NCBI GenBank assembly: GCA_004555535.1
Contig: SFHU01000069.1
Coordinates: 1-15,003 of the forward strand
DNA from: Clostridiales bacterium
Lineage (GTDB): Bacteria > Bacillota > Clostridia > Christensenellales > Aristaeellaceae
DNA length: 15,003 nt
Direction of reading: 5' to 3'
Numbering within the stretch: position 1 is the first letter of the stretch; every line of letters begins with the position of its first letter. The notes beneath the pieces were generated by a model. That model ran no database searches. It was not told where the DNA came from and saw only the letters and a program-made list of their open reading frames with translations. Shown piece by piece: positions 6,582 to 13,698 of the stretch. Position numbers and translations under genes: made by a program.

Positions 6582-7652
6582 ATGTACGATATTCCTGTCA
6601 CATTGACGACCAACCCGAAGAAGAAGCCTGAGGACGAGTCGAAGCTTGGGTTTGGCAAGGTCTTTACCGATCACATGTTCATCATGGATTACGAGCTGGG
6701 ACGCGGCTGGCACGATGCGCGTGTGGTCCCGTACGGCCCGTTCGTCATGGATCCGGCCTGCACGGTCTTCCATTATGCGCAGGAGATTTTCGAGGGCATG
6801 AAGTGCTATCGCCGCAAGGATGGCGGGCTGCAGCTCTTCCGCCCGCGCGACAACTTCGCGCGCATGAACCGCTCTGCCGTGCGCATGGGCATGCCGGAAA
6901 TCGACATTGAAGAGGCGCTCGCTGGTCTGCTCGCGCTGATCAAGGCGGACGCCGACTGGGTTCCCTCCGCGCCGGGCACGTCGCTGTACATCCGCCCGAC
7001 CATGATCTCCACCGATGTGATGCTGGGCGTGCACGCCTCCCATACCTATCGCTTCTTCATCATCTGCTCTCCGTCGGGCGCCTATTATCCCAAGGGACTC
7101 GCGCCCGTGGGCATCTATGTCGAGCCGGAGCTCGTCCGTGCCGTCAAGGGCGGCGTCGGCTTCACGAAGACCGGCGGCAACTACGCGGCCTCGATCCTCG
7201 CCGGCGCTATCGCGGAGAAGAAGGGCTATGAGCAGGTGCTCTGGCTGGACGGCAAGGAGAACAAGTACATCGAGGAAGTCGGCTCCATGAACATGTTCTT
7301 CAAGTTCAAGGACGCCCTGGTGACGCCGCCGCTGCTGGGCTCCATCCTGGGCGGCATCACGCGCGACTCCATCATCAAGCTGGCCAAGCACATGGGCGTG
7401 CCGGTCGACGAGCGCCGCATCACGGTGCAGGACGTCTTCGACGCGGCGGAGAAGGGCGAGCTCGAGGAGGCTTTCGGCTCCGGCACGGCTGCGGTCGTCT
7501 CCCCGGTTGGCCGTCTGGCCTGGAACGACAAGGAGATCACCATCTCCGGCGGCGAAATCGGCCCGCTGACGCAGAAGTTCTACGACACGCTCACCGGCAT
7601 CCAGTTCGGCAATGTCGAGGATCCGTTCGGCTGGGTTCTGCGCATCGACTGA
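6582..7652 (+). CDS. ilvE: Branched-chain amino acid aminotransferase
   Basis: This 356-residue cytoplasmic fold-type IV PLP enzyme transfers the amino group between glutamate/2-oxoglutarate and leucine, isoleucine or valine, the last step of their synthesis or the first of their breakdown. The PLP lysine is K196 in the motif KTGGNYAAS. EVGSMNMFF (E232 onward) matches the cofactor-binding EVGTMN motif of the eukaryote-like/IlvE-II subgroup, and HYAQEIFEGMK plus FRPRDN are the usual N-terminal motifs. The length is normal for that subgroup, longer than the E. coli type. The ATG at 6582 follows GGAGG (6568-6572) by 9 bases; the upstream in-frame ATG at 6534 lies within the leader and lacks a site. 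The gene stands alone between its own promoter and a terminator. Codons are strongly biased to C-ending forms, suggesting high expression. Confidence 0.97.
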   Translation: MYDIPVTLTTNPKKKPEDESKLGFGKVFTDHMFIMDYELGRGWHDARVVPYGPFVMDPACTVFHYAQEIFEGMKCYRRKDGGLQLFRPRDNFARMNRSAVRMGMPEIDIEEALAGLLALIKADADWVPSAPGTSLYIRPTMISTDVMLGVHASHTYRFFIICSPSGAYYPKGLAPVGIYVEPELVRAVKGGVGFTKTGGNYAASILAGAIAEKKGYEQVLWLDGKENKYIEEVGSMNMFFKFKDALVTPPLLGSILGGITRDSIIKLAKHMGVPVDERRITVQDVFDAAEKGELEEAFGSGTAAVVSPVGRLAWNDKEITISGGEIGPLTQKFYDTLTGIQFGNVEDPFGWVLRID

Positions 7653-7687
7653 TTGAACATTCAGGTCTTCAAAAGATAAACGCATTC

Positions 7688-7720
7688 AAATGGCACCCAT
7701 GCTCATCACGGGTGCCATTT
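7688..7720 (+). terminator. Hairpin terminator after ilvE
   Basis: AAATGGCACCC (7688-7698) and GGGTGCCATTT (7710-7720) are perfect 11-bp complements around an 11-base loop, 35 bases after the ilvE stop. The T run is short (ATTTCG), so termination may be incomplete. The symmetric A and T flanks mean that it could act in both directions. Confidence 0.8.
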
Positions 7721-7773
7721 CGATGTGTGTCATGGGGTACGGAGGGGAAAGAATCGGGATTTCAATCAATCGC

Positions 7774-7779
7774 AGGGGG
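7774..7779 (+). promoter_or_regulatory. Ribosome binding site fixing the start of the 345-aa protein
   Basis: AGGGGG at 7774-7779 is 8 bases from the ATG at 7788 but only 2 from the in-frame ATG at 7782, so 7788 is preferred. No convincing promoter is visible between the ilvE terminator and this site; read-through from ilvE is possible. Confidence 0.5.
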
Positions 7780-7787
7780 AAATGCGA

Positions 7788-8825
7788 ATGTTCAGGCAGG
7801 AAGAAGTGTTTGTCGGCGGATGGAAGGAGAAGACGCTCGAATCCATGCAGAGGCGCAGGTTTGAGCAGAGAATTGCGCAGCTCGCGCCGCTTGGCGCTGT
7901 GCGGCTGGAGACGCTTCCGCCTGCGGCGCTGGCGCGCAAGCTCGAGCAGAGCTGGCAGGATATTGAGCGCAAGCCCATGCGCAGCCAGCAGCTCGCCGAG
8001 GTCTGGAGGACGGTGCTGAGCACCATCAGCCGTCAGGCGGACTGTCTCTCCCGGGAGGAGCACGATCTCGTGGAGCGCGCGCTCGTCCTGGGCGGGAGCG
8101 CGCCCATTGAGGACCCGACGGAGCTGGAGGCGGCGCGGGCGCTCTCGCTCCGTCTCTGGGCCTGTGTGGGCCTGGTGTCCGGCAAGCCGTATATCGAGCT
8201 GGAGACGCCCGTTTTGCAGCCGGTGGCCCGGGCGTTTGCGCGCGAGGAGCACGAGGCGATCCGCCGCCGCTTTGAGGCGCTGGAGGGGTATCTGAGCAGC
8301 ACGCTCTACCGCGTCGGCGCGATGGACGACCGCCAGCCCCAGCAGCTGATCCTCAGCGAGGTGCTGGGCAGCGGCGCGGACGATGAGCTCGCCATGCAGC
8401 TGGCCCGGCGCTATCTCTGGGCCAGCTTTGACTGCGTCGATTACAGCGGCGGCGTCATGCTGGTGCATCCTGCGCTCGCCGATCCGCACCATGTGATCGC
8501 CGCGCGCTGCAGGCGCAGCAGCCTGCTGCTGCCGCCCGCCGGACAGACGGCCCTGCTGATGGATATCCTGCCGGAGGAGATCCCGCTTCAGGCAGATCTG
8601 GAGCGCGTCATTGAGGGCGGTTTGCGCGCGGGGCTGCAGGCCACGGAGGTGGCGCGGACGCTCCGCTTCCTTTGCAAGCAGGGGGCGCCGCTGCCGGCCA
8701 TGGAGGAGGTGCTTCAGGCGTCGCTGATCGTTTATATCTCCCCGGCCATGCGGGGCGCGCTGGCCAACATGTACTACATGATGCCCAAGTGGATCGAGTG
8801 CGCCGAGCACGGGGCTCTGCAATAA
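7788..8825 (+). CDS. Unrecognised 345-residue soluble protein
   Basis: I do not recognise this protein. It has no signal peptide and no convincing membrane helix, and looks mainly alpha-helical. The N-terminal 100 residues are highly charged (KEKTLESMQRRRFEQRIAQL; KLEQSWQDIERKPMRSQQLAEVW) and helix-rich. A middle region (about 110-215) carries LSLRLWACVGLVSGKPYIELETPVLQPV and YLSSTLYRVGAMDDRQPQQLILSEVL. A short probable beta/loop section (217-250, DYSGGVMLVHPALADPHHVIAARCRR) precedes helices ending in ASLIVYISPAMRGALANMYYMMPKWIE. Histidines H227, H234 and H235 lie in the loop LVHPALADPHH, but I cannot match them to a metal motif. Coding is supported by length, a spaced ribosome binding site, and codon use like the neighbours'. 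It lies between ilvE and an RNA-modification gene, with no clear functional link to either. Confidence 0.8.
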   Translation: MFRQEEVFVGGWKEKTLESMQRRRFEQRIAQLAPLGAVRLETLPPAALARKLEQSWQDIERKPMRSQQLAEVWRTVLSTISRQADCLSREEHDLVERALVLGGSAPIEDPTELEAARALSLRLWACVGLVSGKPYIELETPVLQPVARAFAREEHEAIRRRFEALEGYLSSTLYRVGAMDDRQPQQLILSEVLGSGADDELAMQLARRYLWASFDCVDYSGGVMLVHPALADPHHVIAARCRRSSLLLPPAGQTALLMDILPEEIPLQADLERVIEGGLRAGLQATEVARTLRFLCKQGAPLPAMEEVLQASLIVYISPAMRGALANMYYMMPKWIECAEHGALQ

Positions 8826-8853
8826 AGCGGGCAGGCGTTCTTGCGGCGACCGT

Positions 8854-8900
8854 GTCCGGGGCGGAGCTGGGAAGAGGCGTCATCGCCAAAGTCCGGGGCG
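8854..8900 (+). repeat. 10-bp direct repeat in the gap before the pseudouridine synthase gene
   Basis: GTCCGGGGCG occurs at 8854-8863 and again at 8891-8900, with a GGCG-TCAT-CGCC mini-hairpin at 8877-8888 between them. The 109-base gap holds no clear promoter or terminator. In GC-rich DNA a 10-bp repeat can be chance. Confidence 0.3.
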
Positions 8901-8934
8901 CACAGAATACACAGGAAAACGTGGAGGGAAGCTC

Positions 8935-9816
8935 ATGGAGACGATTGTACAGGCAGCTCAGGACGGATGGATGCTCTCCGCCGTGCTGACGCAGGCGGCG
9001 CCGGACATGCCGCTTTGGGCCATCCGGGAAGCGATCCGCCGTCGGGACGTCCGCATCGACGGGGAGCGCGCGGCGCAGGATGTCCGCGTCTATGCCGGGC
9101 AGCGGATCCGCGCGTTCTTTCCCAAGCGGGCCATGACGGCCGTCAAGACGCTGCCCATGCCGAAAATTGTCTATGAGGATGCGCGTGTGCTGCTGATTGA
9201 CAAGCCGCAGGGGCTTCCGGCGCAGAACGAGGACAGCCCGCTCGAGGGCGACAGCGCGCTGACCCGGTCAATTGCCTACCTGCAGTCGGTTGGGGAAAAA
9301 ACGGACTGCGTTCGGCTCTGCCATCGCCTCGACGTGCAGACCGGAGGTCTGCTTCTGCTGACGAAGGACGAGGCGGCCTATGAATCCGCTGTGCGCGCCT
9401 TTTCAGAGCGCACCTTTCAGAAGTTCTACACCTGCCGGGTCAAGGGCTGTCCCGCGCAGCGCGAGGCGGTCATGCATGCCTACCTGCGCAAGGACGCGGA
9501 GATCTCCCGCGTCGCCGTGACCGATTATCCGGCGCGCGGCGCGCTTGAGATCGTGACCGCTTACCGCGTGCTGGAGGCGGGCGAGGAGTCCCGGCTCGAG
9601 GTGGAGCTGGTCACCGGGCGGACGCATCAGATCCGCGCGCATCTGGCGCACATCGGCCATCCCATCCTGGGGGACGACAAATACGGCGACCGTCAGCTCA
9701 ACCGCCGGCTGGGCCTTCGCCGCCAGCAGCTCTGGGCGACGCGCCTCATGTTTCAGGCAGAGGGCGCGCTCAGCTATCTGAACGGGTGCGTCTTTGAGAC
9801 GGCCTGTCCGTTTTGA
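8935..9816 (+). CDS. RluA-family RNA pseudouridine synthase
   Basis: This 293-residue cytoplasmic enzyme isomerises specific uridines to pseudouridine in structured RNA, in this family usually 23S rRNA (RluC/RluD) or 23S rRNA plus tRNA (RluA). An N-terminal S4-like RNA-binding segment is visible (WAIREAIRRRDVRIDGERAAQDVRVYAGQRI, about 28-58). The catalytic domain follows, with motif HRLDVQTGG (130-138) carrying catalytic Asp133. GRTHQIRAHLAHIGHPILGDDKYGD (228-252) is the conserved late motif of the family. The ATG follows GGAGGG (8923-8928) by 6 bases. The next gene starts 14 bases after the stop, with its ribosome binding site touching the stop codon, so the two are co-transcribed. The exact target uridine cannot be assigned, hence no gene symbol. 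Length is normal. Confidence 0.95.
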   Translation: METIVQAAQDGWMLSAVLTQAAPDMPLWAIREAIRRRDVRIDGERAAQDVRVYAGQRIRAFFPKRAMTAVKTLPMPKIVYEDARVLLIDKPQGLPAQNEDSPLEGDSALTRSIAYLQSVGEKTDCVRLCHRLDVQTGGLLLLTKDEAAYESAVRAFSERTFQKFYTCRVKGCPAQREAVMHAYLRKDAEISRVAVTDYPARGALEIVTAYRVLEAGEESRLEVELVTGRTHQIRAHLAHIGHPILGDDKYGDRQLNRRLGLRRQQLWATRLMFQAEGALSYLNGCVFETACPF

Positions 9817-9830
9817 GGGGAGGAACCGGC

Positions 9831-10676
9831 ATGAAGCATGTCAGACTGATTGCGCTGGATATGGACGGCACGCTGCTCATGAGCGATCACCGGACGCTCC
9901 CCCAGCGGAATATCGAGGCCATCCGGCGAGCGGATGCGGCAGGTATTCACGTCTGCATCGCGACGGGGAGAATGCTCGAGGACGCCAGCTATTTTATCCA
10001 CAGATACGACCTTCCCTGCGCCATCATCGCGGCAAACGGCGCGCGGGCGAGCGACGGAGCGCTGCCCGGCGGGAAGATTCTCTACCGGTGCAGCCTCACG
10101 CCCGAGGACGCGCACACGGCGATCGACTTGATGTTGGCCTCAGGGATGATGATCAACGGCTTTGAGGACGGCCTGGTCAGCACCGTGCAGGACGAGACGC
10201 GCAGGGTGTACCATCTCGTGCAGCGCGGCCTGATCGATGTGCGCTACGGCGAGGCGGCCCTGCGGGCGGCGGCGGACCGCGGGCTGATGAAGCTCTTCGC
10301 TGTGGGGCGGGGCAGTGATATCGGCGATACGCCCGACGCGCGCATTGCGCCGCTGCGGAAGGCGCTCATGCACGCCCTGCCGCATCTGCAGATCACCAGC
10401 TCCGCGTCCGGAAACATCGAAGTCATGCCGGCACAGGCCGGAAAGGGCGCTGCGCTCGAGTGGCTTGCCGTGCATTTCGGCCTGACCGGAGAGGAGGTCA
10501 TGGCGATGGGCGACGCGCAGAACGACGTCTCCATGCTCCAATACGCCGCGCACAGCGTCGCGATGGGCAACGCCACACTGGAGGTCAGGGCCGTTTGCCG
10601 CCATGAGACGCTGAGCAACGACGAATGCGGCGTCGCGGCGATGATCGACAGGGTGTTGGCGGCGAAGGAGGTCTGA
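9831..10676 (+). CDS. HAD-superfamily phosphatase, Cof type (subfamily IIB)
   Basis: This 281-residue cytoplasmic Mg-dependent phosphatase belongs to a family acting on sugar phosphates, flavin or pyridoxal phosphates, usually with broad specificity. All four HAD motifs are visible: motif I LDMDGTLL with nucleophile D10 and acid/base D12, motif II T45 in IATGR, motif III K205 in AGKGAALEWL, and motif IV MGDAQND (226-232, D228 and D232). The large C2-type cap lies between motifs II and III (about 85-190). The tail NDECGVAAMI fits the Cof pattern NDEDGVA. I chose the ATG at 9831, 7 bases after AGGGGAGG (9816-9823), over the in-frame ATG at 9813 inside the preceding gene's stop region. It pairs with the pseudouridine synthase in a two-gene unit; the natural substrate is unknown. 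Confidence 0.94.
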   Translation: MKHVRLIALDMDGTLLMSDHRTLPQRNIEAIRRADAAGIHVCIATGRMLEDASYFIHRYDLPCAIIAANGARASDGALPGGKILYRCSLTPEDAHTAIDLMLASGMMINGFEDGLVSTVQDETRRVYHLVQRGLIDVRYGEAALRAAADRGLMKLFAVGRGSDIGDTPDARIAPLRKALMHALPHLQITSSASGNIEVMPAQAGKGAALEWLAVHFGLTGEEVMAMGDAQNDVSMLQYAAHSVAMGNATLEVRAVCRHETLSNDECGVAAMIDRVLAAKEV

Positions 10677-10857
10677 GCCTGCGCGGGAAGGCATGCAAAG
10701 GTCTACGGTACTGCCGGCGTGCAGACGACGCAAAAAGGGGCATAGAGCATCGGGGCTGCGGGTTTTCATCCGGAAGGGGGAGATCCGTGGCCCTTTGACG
10801 TCCCCGTGAAGCGGCGCGCGGCGCGGGAAGCGAAAAGCAATGTTTTCCATGAAAATC
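10677..10857 (+). other. Non-coding gap before the sec promoter
   Basis: I see no plausible gene, clear terminator or known RNA in these 181 bases. The only structured item is TTTTC-CAT-GAAAA at about 10843-10855, an inverted repeat lying just upstream of the -35 hexamer. It could be an operator or an AT-rich upstream promoter element. The rest is GC-rich and featureless to my eye. Confidence 0.45.
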
Positions 10858-10886
10858 TTGACGGAATGACCTTTTGCGAATATAAT
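10858..10886 (+). promoter_or_regulatory. Sigma-70-type promoter of the sec unit
   Basis: TTGACG (10858-10863) and a perfect TATAAT (10881-10886) are separated by exactly 17 bases, within the only AT-rich patch of this gap. The start would fall near 10893. A small hairpin, TGGGT-GTTTCT-ACCCA (10905-10920), then lies in the leader ahead of the ribosome binding site GGAGGGAGG (10925-10933). It should drive the 118-residue gene, secD and secF together. Confidence 0.88.
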
Positions 10887-10940
10887 TGAGGACATGTATG
10901 AATGTGGGTGTTTCTACCCAAACAGGAGGGAGGCACGCGG

Positions 10941-11297
10941 ATGAAGCGGGGAAACGGTCTGGTGTTGCTGCTGTCAGCCTTTGCAATCGCCTTTGTCTGC
11001 GTGCTCCTCAGCGGTGCAGGCAGGCTTGTAGGCCGGGAAGAGATGCCTGAGGAGGCCGTCCGCCCTGTGGCGGTGCAGGTCTGTCTGACTGTCAGCTCCG
11101 GCGAAAGCCGCGAGGCCGGACGCGAGGCGGAGGGCAGCGATGTGCACCGCGGACCGCTTGCCTCGGTGCAGGAAACGCCTGCGTGCCGCGCTCCGGTGAG
11201 CGCCTCGCGCAGGGACGCCAACGGAAACGTGCTGCGCGGGGCCAGCTACTTGCGCACGGTCTATCAGGCCTTTGCGCTGGGTGACGGATTTGCATAG
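10941..11297 (+). CDS. Small membrane-anchored or secreted protein upstream of secD, function unknown
   Basis: This 118-residue protein has one hydrophobic segment at about 7-28 (LVLLLSAFAIAFVCVLLSGAG) after a short basic start (MKRGNG). It is therefore either anchored with its remainder outside or exported. The external part is polar and probably flexible (about 30-90). It ends in a more ordered-looking segment, DANGNVLRGASYLRTVYQAFALGDGFA. It occupies a position where yajC often precedes secD, but it lacks YajC's usual post-helix basic pattern, so I do not call it YajC. It has three cysteines (20, 48, 82), which does not fit the six-cysteine SCIFF peptides of Clostridia. The ATG follows GGAGGGAGG by 7 bases, and secD starts 55 bases after its stop. 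The strong start signals and the promoter make it a likely real gene. Confidence 0.72.
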   Translation: MKRGNGLVLLLSAFAIAFVCVLLSGAGRLVGREEMPEEAVRPVAVQVCLTVSSGESREAGREAEGSDVHRGPLASVQETPACRAPVSASRRDANGNVLRGASYLRTVYQAFALGDGFA

Positions 11298-11352
11298 AGG
11301 GGAAATGCCACTCGCGATCCATCATCAACCATCAAAGAGAGGAAAACACATT

Positions 11353-12618
11353 ATGGCAAACAAAAACGCCAAGGCGAAGAATCCGCGCGTGCGCGCCATT
11401 CTCTCGCTGATCGTGATCCTGGTTGTCGTCGCCGTCGTCGGCTGTGTGGCGCTGTTTGGCATCGGCAAGGGCACGTCGATTCACTATCTCAAGCCGTGGG
11501 GCGAGGCTATCAGCCTCGGCCTGGACCTGCGCGGCGGTGTCTATACCGTCTATCAGGCCAAGGACAGCACCGTCGATGACTTTGAGGCCAAGATGGATTC
11601 CACCGTCTCCATCCTGACCAGCCGTCTCACCCGTCAGGGCTTCACCGAGGCGACCGTCACCCGCCAGGGCAACGACCGCATCCGCGTGGAGATCCCGAAC
11701 GTCTCCGATCCCAACGAGATCCTGCGCATCATCGGCACGCCGGCGCAGCTGAACTTCATCGATGAAGACGGCAACGTGCTGATGGAAGGCTCCATGGTCA
11801 AGAACGCCGCCCGCAGCCAGGACGAGAACGGACAGCCCTGCATCGCCTTTGAGCTCAACGACGAGGGCGCGAAGATCTTCGCCGAGGCGACCGCCGCGAA
11901 CCTGGGCAAGACCATCTCCATCACGCTGGACGGCGAGACGATCTCCACCGCGCGCGTCAATTCCGTGATCGCGGGCGGCAAGGGCGAGATCACCGGCAAC
12001 TTCACCGCCGAGTCCGCCGAGAATCTGGCGACCCTGATCCTCTCCGGCGCGCTGCCGCTGGAGCTGGAGCAGCTTGAGGTCAGCGCCATCTCCGCGACGC
12101 TGGGCGTCGAGGCGCTGGACAAGGCGCTGCTCGCGGGCATCATCGGCGTCGTGCTGGTCATGCTCTTCATGCTGGTGCGCTACCGCCTCTGCGGTGTCGT
12201 GGCCGACATTGCGCTGACGATCTACATCATGATCGTCGTCCTGCTGCTGGCCCTGACCGGCGCGCAGCTGACGCTGCCGGGCGTCGCCGGTATCATCCTG
12301 GGCATTGGTATGGCCGTCGATGCGAACGTCGTCATCTTCGAGCGCATCCGCGAGGAAGTGAAGGTCGGCCGTCCGCTGACCTCCGCCATCCGCAAGGGCT
12401 TCTCCAACGCGCTTTCCGCCATCATCGACGCCAATGTCACGACGATCATCGCGGCGCTGGTGCTCTACATGTTCGGCACGGGCACCATCCGCGGCTTCGC
12501 GCTGACGCTGGGCATCTCCGTGGCGACCTCGATGTTCACTGCCGTCTTTGTTACCCATAAGCTGCTGGATATCTTTGCCGACCTCGGCTTCAAGAACCAG
12601 AAGCTGTACGTGCGCTAA
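11353..12618 (+). CDS. secD: Protein translocase subunit SecD
   Basis: This 421-residue membrane protein works with SecF to pull exported proteins through SecYEG using the ion gradient. TM1 spans about 15-37 and is followed by the signature LGLDLRGG (55-62). The external P1 domain is short (about 65-250), as is usual in Firmicutes and unlike the 615-residue E. coli protein. The five-helix RND-like bundle lies at about 258-276, 280-301, 305-325, 355-375 and 378-400. The key TM4 motif GIGMAVDANVVIFERIREEV is intact, and D323 corresponds to the proton-relay Asp (E. coli D519). The ATG at 11353 follows AGAGAGGA by about 9 bases; the longer in-frame start at 11272 would run back into the preceding gene. 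C-ending codons dominate, consistent with high expression. secF begins 18 bases after the stop. Confidence 0.97.
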   Translation: MANKNAKAKNPRVRAILSLIVILVVVAVVGCVALFGIGKGTSIHYLKPWGEAISLGLDLRGGVYTVYQAKDSTVDDFEAKMDSTVSILTSRLTRQGFTEATVTRQGNDRIRVEIPNVSDPNEILRIIGTPAQLNFIDEDGNVLMEGSMVKNAARSQDENGQPCIAFELNDEGAKIFAEATAANLGKTISITLDGETISTARVNSVIAGGKGEITGNFTAESAENLATLILSGALPLELEQLEVSAISATLGVEALDKALLAGIIGVVLVMLFMLVRYRLCGVVADIALTIYIMIVVLLLALTGAQLTLPGVAGIILGIGMAVDANVVIFERIREEVKVGRPLTSAIRKGFSNALSAIIDANVTTIIAALVLYMFGTGTIRGFALTLGISVATSMFTAVFVTHKLLDIFADLGFKNQKLYVR

Positions 12619-12622
12619 GGTG

Positions 12623-12629
12623 AGGAGGG
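12623..12629 (+). promoter_or_regulatory. Ribosome binding site fixing the secF start
   Basis: AGGAGGG at 12623-12629 is 7 bases from the ATG at 12637 but only 1 base from the in-frame ATG at 12631. The start at 12637 is therefore the functional one by spacing. Confidence 0.75.
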
Positions 12630-12636
12630 AATGCAC

Positions 12637-13536
12637 ATGAAATTCGAAATGAAGAATCACCTCAAGCCCTGCGCGGCGGTTTCCATCGCCATCATGCTCA
12701 TCGCGCTCGTGCTCACGCTGACCGGTAACGGCATGAACCTGGGCATCGACTTCACCGGCGGCACGATCATGACCTACAACATGGGCGCTGAATTCTCGAC
12801 CGATGATATCACCGCTGCGCTGGACGCCTGCGGCATCGCCGATGCGCAGATCGCCAAGACCGGCGACGCGGGCACGCAGGTGCAGATCCGCATCAGCGAC
12901 AAGGAGAACACCGACGACCTGCGCGACGCGCTGGAGGAGGAGCTCGCCAAGACCTATCCGGCCATCGAGTATGTCGACATCACGCGCGTGGGCGCCATCG
13001 CGGGCCGCGACCTGATCAGCAACGCGATCAAGAGCGTGACGCTGGCCGCCGTGCTGATGCTGGCATACATCGCCATCCGTTTTGACTTCTTCTCCGGCCT
13101 CGCCGCGATCATCGGCATCCTGCACGATGTGGGCATCATGCTCTCTTTCGCGGTGATCTTCAGCAGCTTCATCCGCGTGGAGACGACCTTCATCGCGGCG
13201 CTGCTGACCATCGTCGGCTACTCCATCAACAACACGATCATCATCTTCGACCGCATCCGCGAGAACAGCCACAAGACCGGCGTCCGCTCGCTGCCGCGCG
13301 ATGAGATCGTGAACCGCTCCGTGACGGAGTCCCTCCCGCGCACGCTCAACACCACGGTCACCACGCTGCTGACGATCGTGACGCTGTACGTGCTGGGCGT
13401 GGATTCGATCAAGCAGTTCGCGCTGCCGCTGATTGTCGGCATTGTGGCCGGCACCTATTCCGCAAACCTCATCAACGGCTACGTCTGGGCCGCGATGATG
13501 AGCCTGCGCACCGCGCGCAAGAAGGCCAGGGCCTGA
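12637..13536 (+). CDS. secF: Protein translocase subunit SecF
   Basis: This 299-residue membrane partner of SecD has TM1 at about 12-30, then the family motif NLGIDFTGGT (34-43). A short external P4-like domain spans about 45-128. Five more helices lie at about 130-148, 153-176, 181-205, 238-256 and 262-288. HDVGIML (163-169) and FDRIREN (204-210) are conserved SecF motifs. R235 in LPRTLN aligns with the functional Arg of E. coli SecF (R247). The TM4 motif reads GYSINNT (194-200) where most SecF proteins that I recall have GYSINDT, so N199 (codon AAC 13231-13233) occupies the position of the proton-coupling Asp (E. coli D213). The gene follows secD by 18 bases and is followed by a terminator-like hairpin. 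Confidence 0.96.
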   Translation: MKFEMKNHLKPCAAVSIAIMLIALVLTLTGNGMNLGIDFTGGTIMTYNMGAEFSTDDITAALDACGIADAQIAKTGDAGTQVQIRISDKENTDDLRDALEEELAKTYPAIEYVDITRVGAIAGRDLISNAIKSVTLAAVLMLAYIAIRFDFFSGLAAIIGILHDVGIMLSFAVIFSSFIRVETTFIAALLTIVGYSINNTIIIFDRIRENSHKTGVRSLPRDEIVNRSVTESLPRTLNTTVTTLLTIVTLYVLGVDSIKQFALPLIVGIVAGTYSANLINGYVWAAMMSLRTARKKARA

Positions 13537-13570
13537 GCGGAAAAGTGACCCCTGAACGCAGGGTTTGCCG

Positions 13571-13610
13571 CAGGGGGCGGGAGAGCGATCCCGCCCCTTG
13601 CGCGCTTTTT
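13571..13610 (+). terminator. Terminator-like hairpin after secF
   Basis: The stem at 13571-13582 (core GGGGCGGGA) pairs with 13589-13600 (core TCCCGCCCC) around a 6-base loop, 12 bp with one G-U. TTTTT follows at 13606-13610, separated from the stem by CGCGC. The offset T run makes efficiency uncertain. A smaller hairpin, CCCTG-AACG-CAGGG (13550-13563), lies just before it, and GCGCGC at 13600-13605 can pair with GCGCGC at 13621-13626 as an alternative fold. Confidence 0.75.
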
Positions 13611-13698
13611 GAGTTTAGAGGCGCGCCCTGCCGGGCGATGCACGCGGAGGCTGCGTTCATCGCCGGACAGAGAGATCATGAGGAAAGGAGGCCGCGGC

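Noticed and set aside
11332..13272. A 646-codon open frame on the minus strand opposite secD and secF
   Set aside because: It is a by-product of C-ending codons in the real genes. The product is a low-complexity mix of Asp, Arg, His, Ala and Gly with no domain, and secD/secF on the + strand are certain.
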